Part shown: positions 45,382 through 52,530 of the stretch, piece after piece
Numbering within the stretch: the first letter of the stretch is position 1
Layout: each line of letters opens with the position of its first letter
NCBI GenBank assembly: GCA_910584685.1
Contig: CAJUAO010000009.1
Location: 62,001-126,000 of the forward strand
Length of the DNA stretch: 64,000 nt
Direction of reading: 5' to 3'
Origin: an uncultured Lachnospiraceae bacterium
GTDB lineage: Bacteria; Bacillota; Clostridia; Lachnospirales; Lachnospiraceae
Program-made: the position numbers and the translations under genes
Notes under the pieces: generated by a model
The model's database searches: none
Seen by the model: only the letters and a program-made list of their open reading frames with translations
Told to the model about the DNA's origin: nothing

Positions 45382-45561
45382 TTAGTCCTGAGGAATAATC
45401 TCTTTCTTATTGTAGCTTCCGCAAGCCTTGCATACCCTGTGAGGCATCATAAGAGCCCCGCACTTGCTGCACTTAACAAGATTTGAAGCTGACATTTTCC
45501 AGTTAGCTCTTCTCTTGTCTCTTCTGGCCTTAGAAGTTTTATTTTTTGGACAAATAGACAT
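45382..45561 (-). CDS. rpmF: Large ribosomal subunit protein bL32
   Basis: 59 residues starting MSICPKNKTSKARRDKRRAN, with the four-cysteine zinc motif CSKCG...CKACG. GGAGGTG precedes the ATG, which is 3 bp after the stop of the YceD-family gene. This short gene is easily missed between longer frames. Confidence 0.96.
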   Translation of the reverse strand: MSICPKNKTSKARRDKRRANWKMSASNLVKCSKCGALMMPHRVCKACGSYNKKEIIPQD

Positions 45562-45564
45562 GGT

Positions 45565-46092
45565 TTACACCTCCTTAAAGCTTTTAAAAACCTCCATGGC
45601 TTTCGCCATTCTCGGGTCAATTTCTGTGGTATCACAACCACAATCTCCATGGTTGAGATTCATGCCACATCTATTACAAATTCCCCTACAGTTCTCACTG
45701 CAAAGAATTTTCATAGGTAAATTCATCAGAATCTCACCGTAGGCGAACTTCTCTGCATCAAATGACATTCCATCCAAATAAGTCATCTCATCCAATACAT
45801 CTTTCTGTGCGCCATCCGTATCGCCTAAGTTTATTTCTTTAGAAGTACTAATGTGAATTTCCTGCTTTACATCCTCAAGACACCTGTCACATGGCATTAG
45901 TAATACAACAAAAAGCTCTGCCTCCATATTAACCTTCTTTTTTCCAAGTCCGGTAAATTTAACAGTCATAGGTCTCTTATCTATTATTTTATAAGAGCCA
46001 AGCTTTGTGCTGAATTCATCCATTTCCAAAGGTATCTCCACAGACTTAACCTTATCCCTGAGAGATAAAAGCTCAGATAAATCAATAACCAT
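45565..46092 (-). CDS. YceD/DUF177 family protein (23S rRNA accumulation)
   Basis: 175 residues. The cysteine set CDRC in the middle and C...CRGICNRCG near the C-terminus is typical of DUF177, as is its place before rpmF. The family is needed for normal 23S rRNA level in E. coli and plants. It heads the yceD-rpmF-plsX-acpP-rnc-smc-ftsY cluster behind a perfect consensus promoter. Confidence 0.9.
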   Translation of the reverse strand: MVIDLSELLSLRDKVKSVEIPLEMDEFSTKLGSYKIIDKRPMTVKFTGLGKKKVNMEAELFVVLLMPCDRCLEDVKQEIHISTSKEINLGDTDGAQKDVLDEMTYLDGMSFDAEKFAYGEILMNLPMKILCSENCRGICNRCGMNLNHGDCGCDTTEIDPRMAKAMEVFKSFKEV

Positions 46093-46148
46093 AAATACCT
46101 CTTTTCATTGTATAACTACCTGTAATAACTGCAGGCAGACAACAAATT

Positions 46149-46163
46149 ATTCACACAGTGAAT
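46149..46163. promoter_or_regulatory. Inverted repeat ATTCAC-n3-GTGAAT at the cluster start point
   Basis: ATTCACACAGTGAAT lies directly after the -10 of the yceD promoter, where a repressor would act. It does not match the known FapR site, and no regulator is indicated. Confidence 0.35.
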
Positions 46164-46164
46164 G

Positions 46165-46193
46165 ATTATACATAAAATATTGTCTTTTGTCAA
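46165..46193 (-). promoter_or_regulatory. Promoter of the yceD-rpmF-plsX cluster
   Basis: Minus strand -35 TTGACA (46193-46188), 17-bp spacer, -10 TATAAT (46170-46165): full consensus. Confidence 0.85.
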
Positions 46194-46262
46194 CTTTTTT
46201 CCATATAAAAATTAGGATAAAAATTTCTTTTTGAAAATTTTTATATAAGCAGAGCTTTCACC

Positions 46263-47225
46263 CTACCGTACATAAATTTCAATGTCGCCTGTGCTGGTTT
46301 TAATCTCACATTTACCGCCTGTAGTTGATTTTGGAACACTAATATCTCCCGTCGAGGTCTCGGTAATAAATATCTTTTCGGTAAGTAAGCTGCCTGTTAC
46401 GTCACCCGTGCTTGTTTTAACAAATATTTGTGAAGCATCGCTGTTTTCAAATTCTACATCACCTGTACTGCTCCTTATGGAAAAGCTCTCAGATGCGGCA
46501 ACATTTCTTAAGATTATATCTCCCGTACTGCTTTCGGCAGAAAAATTCATACATGTAACGTCTGTCAATCTGACTTTCCCTGTATTTGTTTCCGCCTTAA
46601 TGGAGCCTTTAGCAGTGACAGAGCCTATATTGATATCTCCTGTAGAAGTAGAAAGATTAATATCTTCTGCCAAAAGCGTATCTGTCGTTATGTCTCCGGT
46701 GCTCATTTTGATTTTTATGGTATTTAAAGCAGAGCCATGGCAGGTTACGTCTCCCGTATGACCTGTAATTTCAATATTCTCAAAGGTGAAATTGTCAGGT
46801 ATTTCAACATCACCCGTATTTGAAGCTACTACAAGAGAAGCATACTCTTTCTTGGGAAGATATACAGTCATCTTCATACCTCCAAAAAAAACGCCTATAT
46901 GCTCATACCATTTTCGTGTATCTGCCGTATCTATCATAAGGGCTCCGTCCTTCACCCTCACAGAATGCTTAAGCCTTTCCTGTTCATAACAGACTACTCT
47001 GCACTTTTCATTGTCTGACGGCAGAAATGCAATATCCGTTGTCTTTACATCAATTAATATTTTATTGAAATTTCCCTCTGCCTCATATACATTTGTTTCG
47101 TATTCCGCCATACTTAGCTTGGAAAAATCAAAATTTAATGCGGCCATTACGCCTATAAAAATGAACAAGCCAACTGAAGCAAGAACAGCCCCAATAATAA
47201 GCCATAATTTTTTTGCTTTACTCAT
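46263..47225 (-). CDS. DUF4097 beta-strand repeat membrane protein
   Basis: 320 residues. One membrane helix at about 8-30, then a right-handed beta-helix-like domain made of about ten short repeats containing STGD (for example SSTGDIILRN, SSTGDVEFEN, TSTGDVTG). The repeats face outward if the N-terminus is inside. Such proteins accompany DUF1700 and PadR genes in Firmicutes and respond to envelope stress in some; function is not established. The start overlaps the stop of the DUF1700 gene by 4 bp. Confidence 0.85.
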   Translation of the reverse strand: MSKAKKLWLIIGAVLASVGLFIFIGVMAALNFDFSKLSMAEYETNVYEAEGNFNKILIDVKTTDIAFLPSDNEKCRVVCYEQERLKHSVRVKDGALMIDTADTRKWYEHIGVFFGGMKMTVYLPKKEYASLVVASNTGDVEIPDNFTFENIEITGHTGDVTCHGSALNTIKIKMSTGDITTDTLLAEDINLSTSTGDINIGSVTAKGSIKAETNTGKVRLTDVTCMNFSAESSTGDIILRNVAASESFSIRSSTGDVEFENSDASQIFVKTSTGDVTGSLLTEKIFITETSTGDISVPKSTTGGKCEIKTSTGDIEIYVR

Positions 47226-47824
47226 TTCACATCCTCCTTTCCGATAAACCAGGATTTAATGCCTAAAGCCATCTTTTTTGTCAGCAGTAAAATTCCCTGG
47301 GAAGCCTCCTTGCATCCGAAAAACAACAAAATGAATAATCCGGCGCAAAAAATACCGAAGCCAAGTATACCAATTCCCGGCAGAGCCTTGCCTTGAAATA
47401 TAAAAACAAAACTGGAGAAAATTCCGGTGAAAAAGCAGGCTCCCAATGCCACCTCAACTGCCCACAATGAGAAAATTACAGACCATATTACAATGTAAAA
47501 GGAAAATACTATTGCAAACAGGGCAATCAAAAGAGAAAACCATATTGGAGAGCCCAATATCAAAAGCACAATTTCCCATGCCCTAAAGCTCCTCTTTGGC
47601 TTAACCTTCTCCTTTACAAGCTTTGACAGAGGAATTTCCGACACAATCTGCGATACAATATCATCTACATTGCCAATCTCACCGACAGCAGCTTCCTCTG
47701 TTACGCCTTCCTCCATCCGGTCGTCAATCATTTCGCTGTAAAATGTCAGCCGTTCTTCTATGTCATATTCGGGTAAGCCCGACAGTCCTTTTCTTAACCT
47801 GTCTAGAAATTCTTGTTTACTCAT
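47222..47824 (-). CDS. DUF1700 membrane protein
   Basis: 200 residues from the ATG at 47824 (GGAGG 10 bp upstream, start MSKQEFLDRL). The N-terminal 75 residues form the HAAS-like helical domain common to DUF1700 (LSGLPEYDIEERLTFYSEMI). Several hydrophobic helices follow (about 93-190). These proteins are usually controlled by PadR regulators; the N-terminal domain may interact with the regulator or a signalling partner. It overlaps the padR stop. Confidence 0.85.
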   Translation of the reverse strand: MSKQEFLDRLRKGLSGLPEYDIEERLTFYSEMIDDRMEEGVTEEAAVGEIGNVDDIVSQIVSEIPLSKLVKEKVKPKRSFRAWEIVLLILGSPIWFSLLIALFAIVFSFYIVIWSVIFSLWAVEVALGACFFTGIFSSFVFIFQGKALPGIGILGFGIFCAGLFILLFFGCKEASQGILLLTKKMALGIKSWFIGKEDVK

Positions 47825-48140
47825 TATTATCATCCTCCTCCTTGGTCACAAACTCATATATGGACATTATCTCTTTCCACTCGTCTTTAAAAGCTTCAAT
47901 TCGCTGTAATCCCATATGGGTAATGTGATAATATTTCCGAAGCCTTCCTCCATGCTCTGCAGTCTTAACCGTCAGCATACCGGACACCTCCAAACGCTTT
48001 AAAATAGTGTATAGAGTTGACTCAGACATCTCAATATACGGCTTCATATCCTTAATAATCTTATAGCCGTATGAAGCTTCATTCTTAATGGCAGCCAATA
48101 CACATACATCTAAAAGACCACGCTTTAACTGAATATCCAT
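47817..48140 (-). CDS. PadR family transcriptional regulator
   Basis: 107 residues, the short PadR form: winged helix with GLLDVCVLAAIKNEASYGYKI, SESTLYTILKRLE, and the wing GGRLRKYYHIT, then a short dimer helix. It probably represses its own operon (padR-DUF1700-DUF4097) through the inverted repeat over its -10. Confidence 0.9.
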   Translation of the reverse strand: MDIQLKRGLLDVCVLAAIKNEASYGYKIIKDMKPYIEMSESTLYTILKRLEVSGMLTVKTAEHGGRLRKYYHITHMGLQRIEAFKDEWKEIMSIYEFVTKEEDDNNE

Positions 48141-48160
48141 ACCATACCTCCTTTTACATA

Positions 48161-48181
48161 ATACATCATATAACGAAGTAT
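48161..48181. promoter_or_regulatory. Candidate PadR operator
   Basis: ATACATC-n7-GAAGTAT, arms complementary except one base, lies over the -10 and spacer of the padR promoter. Confidence 0.45.
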
Positions 48182-48193
48182 TGGCTTTGTCAA
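48165..48193 (-). promoter_or_regulatory. padR operon promoter
   Basis: Minus strand -35 TTGACA (48193-48188), 17-bp spacer, -10 TATGAT (48170-48165). Confidence 0.7.
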
Positions 48194-48244
48194 TATTTTT
48201 TTACGATATTATAATCTGTATTCTATAAGCTGTAAGCATAAAAA

Positions 48245-48340
48245 GAGCCGCCGCAATAAGAATTTAACATACAAGATATGGCGCCGGCATATAACCGTAT
48301 TTTGGATATCTTTTATATATTTTTCTTAATGGGGCAGCTC
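48245..48340. repeat. Hairpin repeat, family H, copy 1
   Basis: End arms GAGCCGCCGCAATAAGAA and TTCTTAATGGGGCAGCTC pair apart from three positions; AAGATAT/ATATCTT pairs inside. The right end (TTAATGGGGCAGCTC plus T-rich tail) resembles the end of the hairpin at 52423-52514. With the family T copy next to it, it fills the 308-bp gap between ackA and padR. Confidence 0.5.
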
Positions 48341-48357
48341 CCGCTATAATTTTTTTA

Positions 48358-48450
48358 TACAAAGTCTCAGGCTACACAAAGAGCTGAAGCTCTTTAAGCT
48401 GAAGCTCTTTAAGCTAAAGCTCTTTAAGCTAAAACTCTTGACACTTTTTT
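48358..48450 (+). repeat. Terminator-associated repeat, family T, copy H, with four 15-bp tandem units
   Basis: AAGTCTCAGG, then units of 15 bp at 48382-48441 (AGCTGAAGCTCTTTA twice, AGCTAAAGCTCTTTA, AGCTAAAACTCTTGA), then CACTTTTTT. The TAGGAAA end is missing. It overlaps the end of ackA. Confidence 0.65.
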
Positions 48451-49645
48451 ATTTTTCTACAAGCTCCTTTGTTTCTCTGGCTATCTTAAGCTCCTCGTTT
48501 GTAGGAATTACAACTACCTTAATTTTTGAATTTGGCGTAGAAATATACCTGTCCTCGCCTCTCTTATTATTTGCTTCCTCGTCTAATTCTACACCTAAAT
48601 ATCCAAAGTATGACAGCACATTCTTTCTTACGTCATGGTCGTTTTCCCCTACTCCTGCCGTAAATGCAATTACATCTACTCCATTCATTGCAGTAATATA
48701 GCTTCCTATGTATTTTGCCACCCTGTAGCAGAATACGTCAAGGGCCATCTTTGCTCTTTCATTTCCCTTTTCAGCCGCTGACCAAAGGTCTCTGAAATCA
48801 CTTGAAACTCCGCTAAGTCCAAGCATACCTGACTTTTTATTTAAGATGTTTAACATCTCGTTAATGTCCTTATTCTCCTTGTTTGCAATAAATTGCGCCA
48901 CTGCCGGGTCTATATCGCCGCTTCTTGTTCCCATTGCCAGTCCCTCTAAAGGAGTAAGTCCCATGCTTGTATCTATACATTTTCCGTTTACGACTGCCGA
49001 TATAGACGAGCCATTTCCAAGGTGACATACTATAACCTTTGAATTGTCAGGATTAAGTCCTGCAAACTCAATAGCCCTTGCTGAAACAAAGGCATGACTT
49101 GTACCGTGGAAGCCATATTTTCTTATGGCATATTTTTCATAGTATTCATATGGGATGGCATACATATATGCCTTCTCAGGCATAGTCTGATGAAATGCAG
49201 TGTCAAATACCGCTACGTTTGGCTTTCCCGGTATAGCCTTCTCGCACGCTTCAATTCCTATAAGATTTGCAGGATTATGTAAAGGTCCTAAATCAAAGCA
49301 TTCCCTTACTACCTTCTTAACATCATCATTTACTATTATTGAAGCGCTGTACTTCTGTCCTGCGTGAAGAACCCTGTGGCCTACCGCTCCTATTTCATCA
49401 ATGTGCGAGATAACTCCATGGTCAGAATCAACAAGGGCATCAAGGACCATCTGAACTGCCGTGCTGTGGTCCGGCATAGGAGCCTCCTTAACATATTTTT
49501 CCTTACCCTCAGGCTTATGCGTAAGTACAGAGCCCTCTGCTCCTATTCTCTCACAAAGTCCCTTTGCAAGCACCTCCTCATTTTCCATATCAAATAACTG
49601 ATACTTAAGTGAAGAGCTTCCGCAGTTTAAAACTAAAATCTTCAT
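48449..49645 (-). CDS. ackA: Acetate kinase
   Basis: 398 residues. NCGSSSLKYQLF at the start, FGFHGTSH-type KYGFHGTSHAF, HLGNGSS and GLEGLAMGTRSGD-like GLTPLEGLAMGTR are the family motifs. Converts acetyl phosphate and ADP to acetate and ATP. It follows pta by 71 bp, and the pair is the main acetate-forming energy step of fermenters. Confidence 0.97.
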   Translation of the reverse strand: MKILVLNCGSSSLKYQLFDMENEEVLAKGLCERIGAEGSVLTHKPEGKEKYVKEAPMPDHSTAVQMVLDALVDSDHGVISHIDEIGAVGHRVLHAGQKYSASIIVNDDVKKVVRECFDLGPLHNPANLIGIEACEKAIPGKPNVAVFDTAFHQTMPEKAYMYAIPYEYYEKYAIRKYGFHGTSHAFVSARAIEFAGLNPDNSKVIVCHLGNGSSISAVVNGKCIDTSMGLTPLEGLAMGTRSGDIDPAVAQFIANKENKDINEMLNILNKKSGMLGLSGVSSDFRDLWSAAEKGNERAKMALDVFCYRVAKYIGSYITAMNGVDVIAFTAGVGENDHDVRKNVLSYFGYLGVELDEEANNKRGEDRYISTPNSKIKVVVIPTNEELKIARETKELVEK

Positions 49646-49716
49646 GTTTAATTTTCTCCTTAAATATATATTTTGTATGCTTTAATTTGTATATACCGTC
49701 TTAAGCTGACATTAAT

Positions 49717-50712
49717 TTAATTATTCTGCGCCTGCACTGCAGTAATTGCAATAACGCCTACAATATCCTTTGATGAGCAGCCTCTTGAAAGGTCATTTAC
49801 CGGCTTTGCAATTCCCTGTGTCATAGGACCGTAGGCTTCTGCCTTTGCAAGTCTTTGTACCAGCTTATATCCTATATTTCCTGCGTCAAGGTCAGGGAAT
49901 ATAAGAACATTTGCGCTGCCTGCCACGCTGCTTCCCGGAGCCTTTGACTCTCCTACGCTCGGAACTATGGCAGCGTCCGCCTGAAGCTCTCCGTCAAGAT
50001 TAAGCTGCGGCGCCGTCTCCTTTGCAATTCTTGTTGCCTCTGTTACCTTATCTATATCGGCATGCTTTGCGCTGCCCTTTGACGAATGGGACAGCATGGC
50101 AACCTTTGGCTCCTTGCCTACAAGAAGCTTAAAGCTTTCTGCCGACGAAACTGCAATGGCTGCAAGCTCCTCCGGATTTGGGTTTTGGTTAAGTCCGCAG
50201 TCTCCAAATACAAATGTGCCCTTCTCTCCAAACTCACAGTCAGGAACCTCCATAAGGAAAAATGCAGATACAATCTTTGTTCCCGGCTTCGTTTTAACTA
50301 TCTGAAGGGCCGGCTTAAGAGTGTTTGCCGTAGAATGACACGCGCCGGAAACAACTCCGTCTGCATCTCCCGCCTTTACCATAACACACGCATAAAACAT
50401 GTATTCATTCATAAGAAGGCTTGTCGCTTCCTCCTTTGTCATACCCTTGCTCTTTCTAAGCTCAACCAGTAAATCTATGTACTCAGGCGTCTTCTCATAT
50501 GTAGCCGGATTTACTATAACAGCCTTAGATATGTCAAGTCCCTCGCTGTTCTTTTCAATTTCCTCCGGCGTACCGATAATAACAAGATTTGCAATATCCT
50601 CTGCCAATACCTCTGCAGCGGCCTCAAAAGTTCTTCTGTCCATTGACTCAGGCAATACTATCGTCTTTTTGTTCTGTTTTGCTCTTGATTTGATTTCATC
50701 AATAAATCCCAT
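49717..50712 (-). CDS. pta: Phosphate acetyltransferase
   Basis: 331 residues, the short single-domain form. VLPESMDRRTFEAA at the N-terminus and SHSSKGSAKH, DGELQADAAIVP and the C-terminal PVNDLSRGCSS are typical. Makes acetyl phosphate from acetyl-CoA. It is transcribed before ackA and divergently from gdhA. Confidence 0.97.
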   Translation of the reverse strand: MGFIDEIKSRAKQNKKTIVLPESMDRRTFEAAAEVLAEDIANLVIIGTPEEIEKNSEGLDISKAVIVNPATYEKTPEYIDLLVELRKSKGMTKEEATSLLMNEYMFYACVMVKAGDADGVVSGACHSTANTLKPALQIVKTKPGTKIVSAFFLMEVPDCEFGEKGTFVFGDCGLNQNPNPEELAAIAVSSAESFKLLVGKEPKVAMLSHSSKGSAKHADIDKVTEATRIAKETAPQLNLDGELQADAAIVPSVGESKAPGSSVAGSANVLIFPDLDAGNIGYKLVQRLAKAEAYGPMTQGIAKPVNDLSRGCSSKDIVGVIAITAVQAQNN

Positions 50713-50771
50713 ATCAAAAGTCTCCTTTCGTTATTAATTAGTTATAATTATAAGAAAAAAATATATATAAC

Positions 50772-50800
50772 ATTATAAATCAAAGTTTTTCTGTATACAA
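50772..50800 (-). promoter_or_regulatory. pta promoter
   Basis: Minus strand -35 TTGTAT (50800-50795), 17-bp spacer, -10 TATAAT (50777-50772). The -35 is part of TTGTATACAG, 9 of 10 bases identical to the core TTGTATACAA of the synthase/gdhA operator. Confidence 0.65.
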
Positions 50801-50853
50801 GATAAAAAAATATAATTTTGTACAAATTTTAATACATTTTTTTTAAAAATTTC

Positions 50854-50882
50854 TTGCCATATCCTTATATTTAGTTTATAAT
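50854..50882 (+). promoter_or_regulatory. gdhA promoter
   Basis: -35 TTGCCA (50854-50859), 17-bp spacer, -10 TATAAT (50877-50882). The leader is about 100 nt. Confidence 0.75.
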
Positions 50883-50907
50883 CTTTACGGTAGCAATTTG
50901 CTACAGC

Positions 50908-50930
50908 AAAGCGATAACGCTTTATTTTTT
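50908..50930 (+). terminator. Possible attenuator in the gdhA leader
   Basis: AAAGCG-ATAA-CGCTTT followed by ATTTTTT lies between the gdhA promoter and start codon. An alternative stem TTTGCT-AC-AGCAAA (50897-50910) uses the same AAA bases and would exclude it. Confidence 0.45.
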
Positions 50931-50938
50931 ATATCAGG

Positions 50939-50958
50939 CATTGTATACAATTATACAA
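50939..50958. promoter_or_regulatory. Operator O2 (CATTGTATACAATTATACAA)
   Basis: Identical over 20 bp to O1 at 19085-19104. Here it lies about 50 bp after the predicted start point of gdhA transcription, suiting a roadblock or a second promoter. Confidence 0.65.
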
Positions 50959-50991
50959 AGTTTTTTATTTTAATTATAGGAGGAAAAACAA

Positions 50992-52326
50992 ATGTCATAC
51001 GTTGATGAGGTAATTGATTTAGTAGTAAAGCAGAATCCTGCCGAGCCTGAATTTCATCAGGCAGTAAAGGAGGTTCTTGAATCCTTAAGAGTAGTTATTG
51101 AGGCTAACGAGGAGAAATTCAAAAAAGAAGCTCTCTTAGAGAGAATTGTTAATCCTGAGCGTCAGATTAAATTCAGAGTTCCTTGGGTAGACGATAAGGG
51201 ACAGGTTCATGTAAATACAGGCTACAGAGTTCAGTTTAACTCTGCTATTGGTCCGTACAAGGGCGGCTTAAGATTGCATCCTTCTGTAAACCTTGGTATT
51301 ATTAAGTTTTTAGGCTTTGAACAGATTTTCAAAAATTCTCTTACAGGACTTCCTATTGGCGGCGGTAAGGGCGGCTCTGATTTTGACCCTAAGGGAAAAA
51401 GCGACAGAGAGGTTATGGCATTCTGCCAAAGCTTTATGACAGAGCTCAGCAAGTACATAGGCGCCGACACTGACGTTCCTGCAGGCGATATAGGAACAGG
51501 CGCAAGAGAAATCGGCTACCTTTTTGGCCAGTACAAGAGACTTCGCGGATTATATGAGGGCGTTCTCACTGGTAAGGGACTATCATATGGCGGCTCTTTG
51601 GCAAGAACAGAAGCAACAGGCTACGGCTTATTATATTTCACAGAGGAAATGTTAAAGTGCAACAATATTGAGCTTGCAGGAAAGACAGTTTCTGTTTCAG
51701 GCTCAGGAAACGTTGCCATATATGCAGCGCAAAAGGCTAAGGAGCTTGGCGCTAAGGTTGTTACTGTTTCAGATTCTACAGGCTGGATTTATGATTCAGA
51801 AGGAATTGACATAGAGCTTCTTAAGGAGGTTAAGGAGGTCAACAGGGCAAGGCTTACAGAGTATGCTGCTAAGAGAGCAAGCGCTGAATATCACGAGGGA
51901 CGCGGCGTATGGTCTGTAAAGGTTGACGTTGCTCTTCCATGCGCTACCCAGAACGAGCTTAACCTTGAAGATGCTAAGCAGCTTGTTGCTAACGGTGTTA
52001 TTGCTGTTGCAGAGGGCGCTAATATGCCTACTACTATTGAGGCTACTGAGTACTTACAGAAGAATGGAGTATTATTTGCTCCGGGCAAGGCTGCAAATGC
52101 CGGCGGCGTTGCTACCTCTGCTCTTGAAATGAGCCAGAACTCTGAGAGACTTAGCTGGACATTTGAGGAGGTTGACGCTAAGCTTCATGATATTATGGTA
52201 AACATCTTCCACAACCTTGACAATGCCGCTAAAAAGTATGGCTTTGAGGGCAACTATGTTGTAGGCGCAAACATCGCAGGCTTTGAGAAGGTTGCTGACG
52301 CAATGACTGCGCAGGGTATTGTATAA
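50992..52326 (+). CDS. gdhA: Glutamate dehydrogenase (NADP type)
   Basis: 444 residues, the length of the hexameric anabolic type. GGLRLHPSVNLG, GGGKGGSDFDPKGKSD with the catalytic Lys region, DVPAGDIGTGAREIG, and a Rossmann SGSGNVA are visible. It aminates 2-oxoglutarate with ammonia. TAGGAGG precedes the ATG. Shares an operator with the Re-citrate-synthase-like gene, which feeds 2-oxoglutarate. Confidence 0.96.
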   Translation: MSYVDEVIDLVVKQNPAEPEFHQAVKEVLESLRVVIEANEEKFKKEALLERIVNPERQIKFRVPWVDDKGQVHVNTGYRVQFNSAIGPYKGGLRLHPSVNLGIIKFLGFEQIFKNSLTGLPIGGGKGGSDFDPKGKSDREVMAFCQSFMTELSKYIGADTDVPAGDIGTGAREIGYLFGQYKRLRGLYEGVLTGKGLSYGGSLARTEATGYGLLYFTEEMLKCNNIELAGKTVSVSGSGNVAIYAAQKAKELGAKVVTVSDSTGWIYDSEGIDIELLKEVKEVNRARLTEYAAKRASAEYHEGRGVWSVKVDVALPCATQNELNLEDAKQLVANGVIAVAEGANMPTTIEATEYLQKNGVLFAPGKAANAGGVATSALEMSQNSERLSWTFEEVDAKLHDIMVNIFHNLDNAAKKYGFEGNYVVGANIAGFEKVADAMTAQGIV

Positions 52327-52407
52327 AAAATGTCTTTTAAAGCCGTAACATGCGAATTTGGCAGAGCCAATTTTTGTGTTTTATGGCTTCCATGACAAGA
52401 TTTCCTA
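52325..52407 (-). repeat. Terminator-associated repeat, family T, copy F
   Basis: Minus strand TAGGAAATCTTGTCATGGAAGCC, hairpin with AATTGGCTCTGCCAAATT, then TTACGGC...AAAGACATTTTTT. It starts at the gdhA stop codon. Confidence 0.65.
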
Positions 52408-52422
52408 TTATTTAAAAAATAA

Positions 52423-52523
52423 AGCTGTCCCATTAATTTGTAATTATACAAAATATAGCTGTATTTCTCAATACATATATATATATTGTATAATGACTGT
52501 TTAATGGGACAGCTCATTTTTTA
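52423..52523 (+). terminator. gdhA terminator / hairpin repeat, family H, copy 2
   Basis: AGCTGTCCCATTAA (52423-52436) pairs perfectly with TTAATGGGACAGCT (52501-52514), ATTATACAA pairs with TTGTATAAT inside, and CATTTTTTATT follows. The large stem and its likeness to 48245-48340 suggest a small palindromic repeat serving as terminator. Confidence 0.65.
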
Positions 52524-52530
52524 TTATATA

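Noticed and set aside
47817..47833. Frameshift between padR and the DUF1700 gene
   Set aside because: The overlap is a normal stop-start overlap with its own ribosome binding site; both proteins are full length.
48382..48441. Possible CRISPR-like repeat array
   Set aside because: The 15-bp units are directly tandem with no spacers and belong to a terminator repeat; no cas gene is present.
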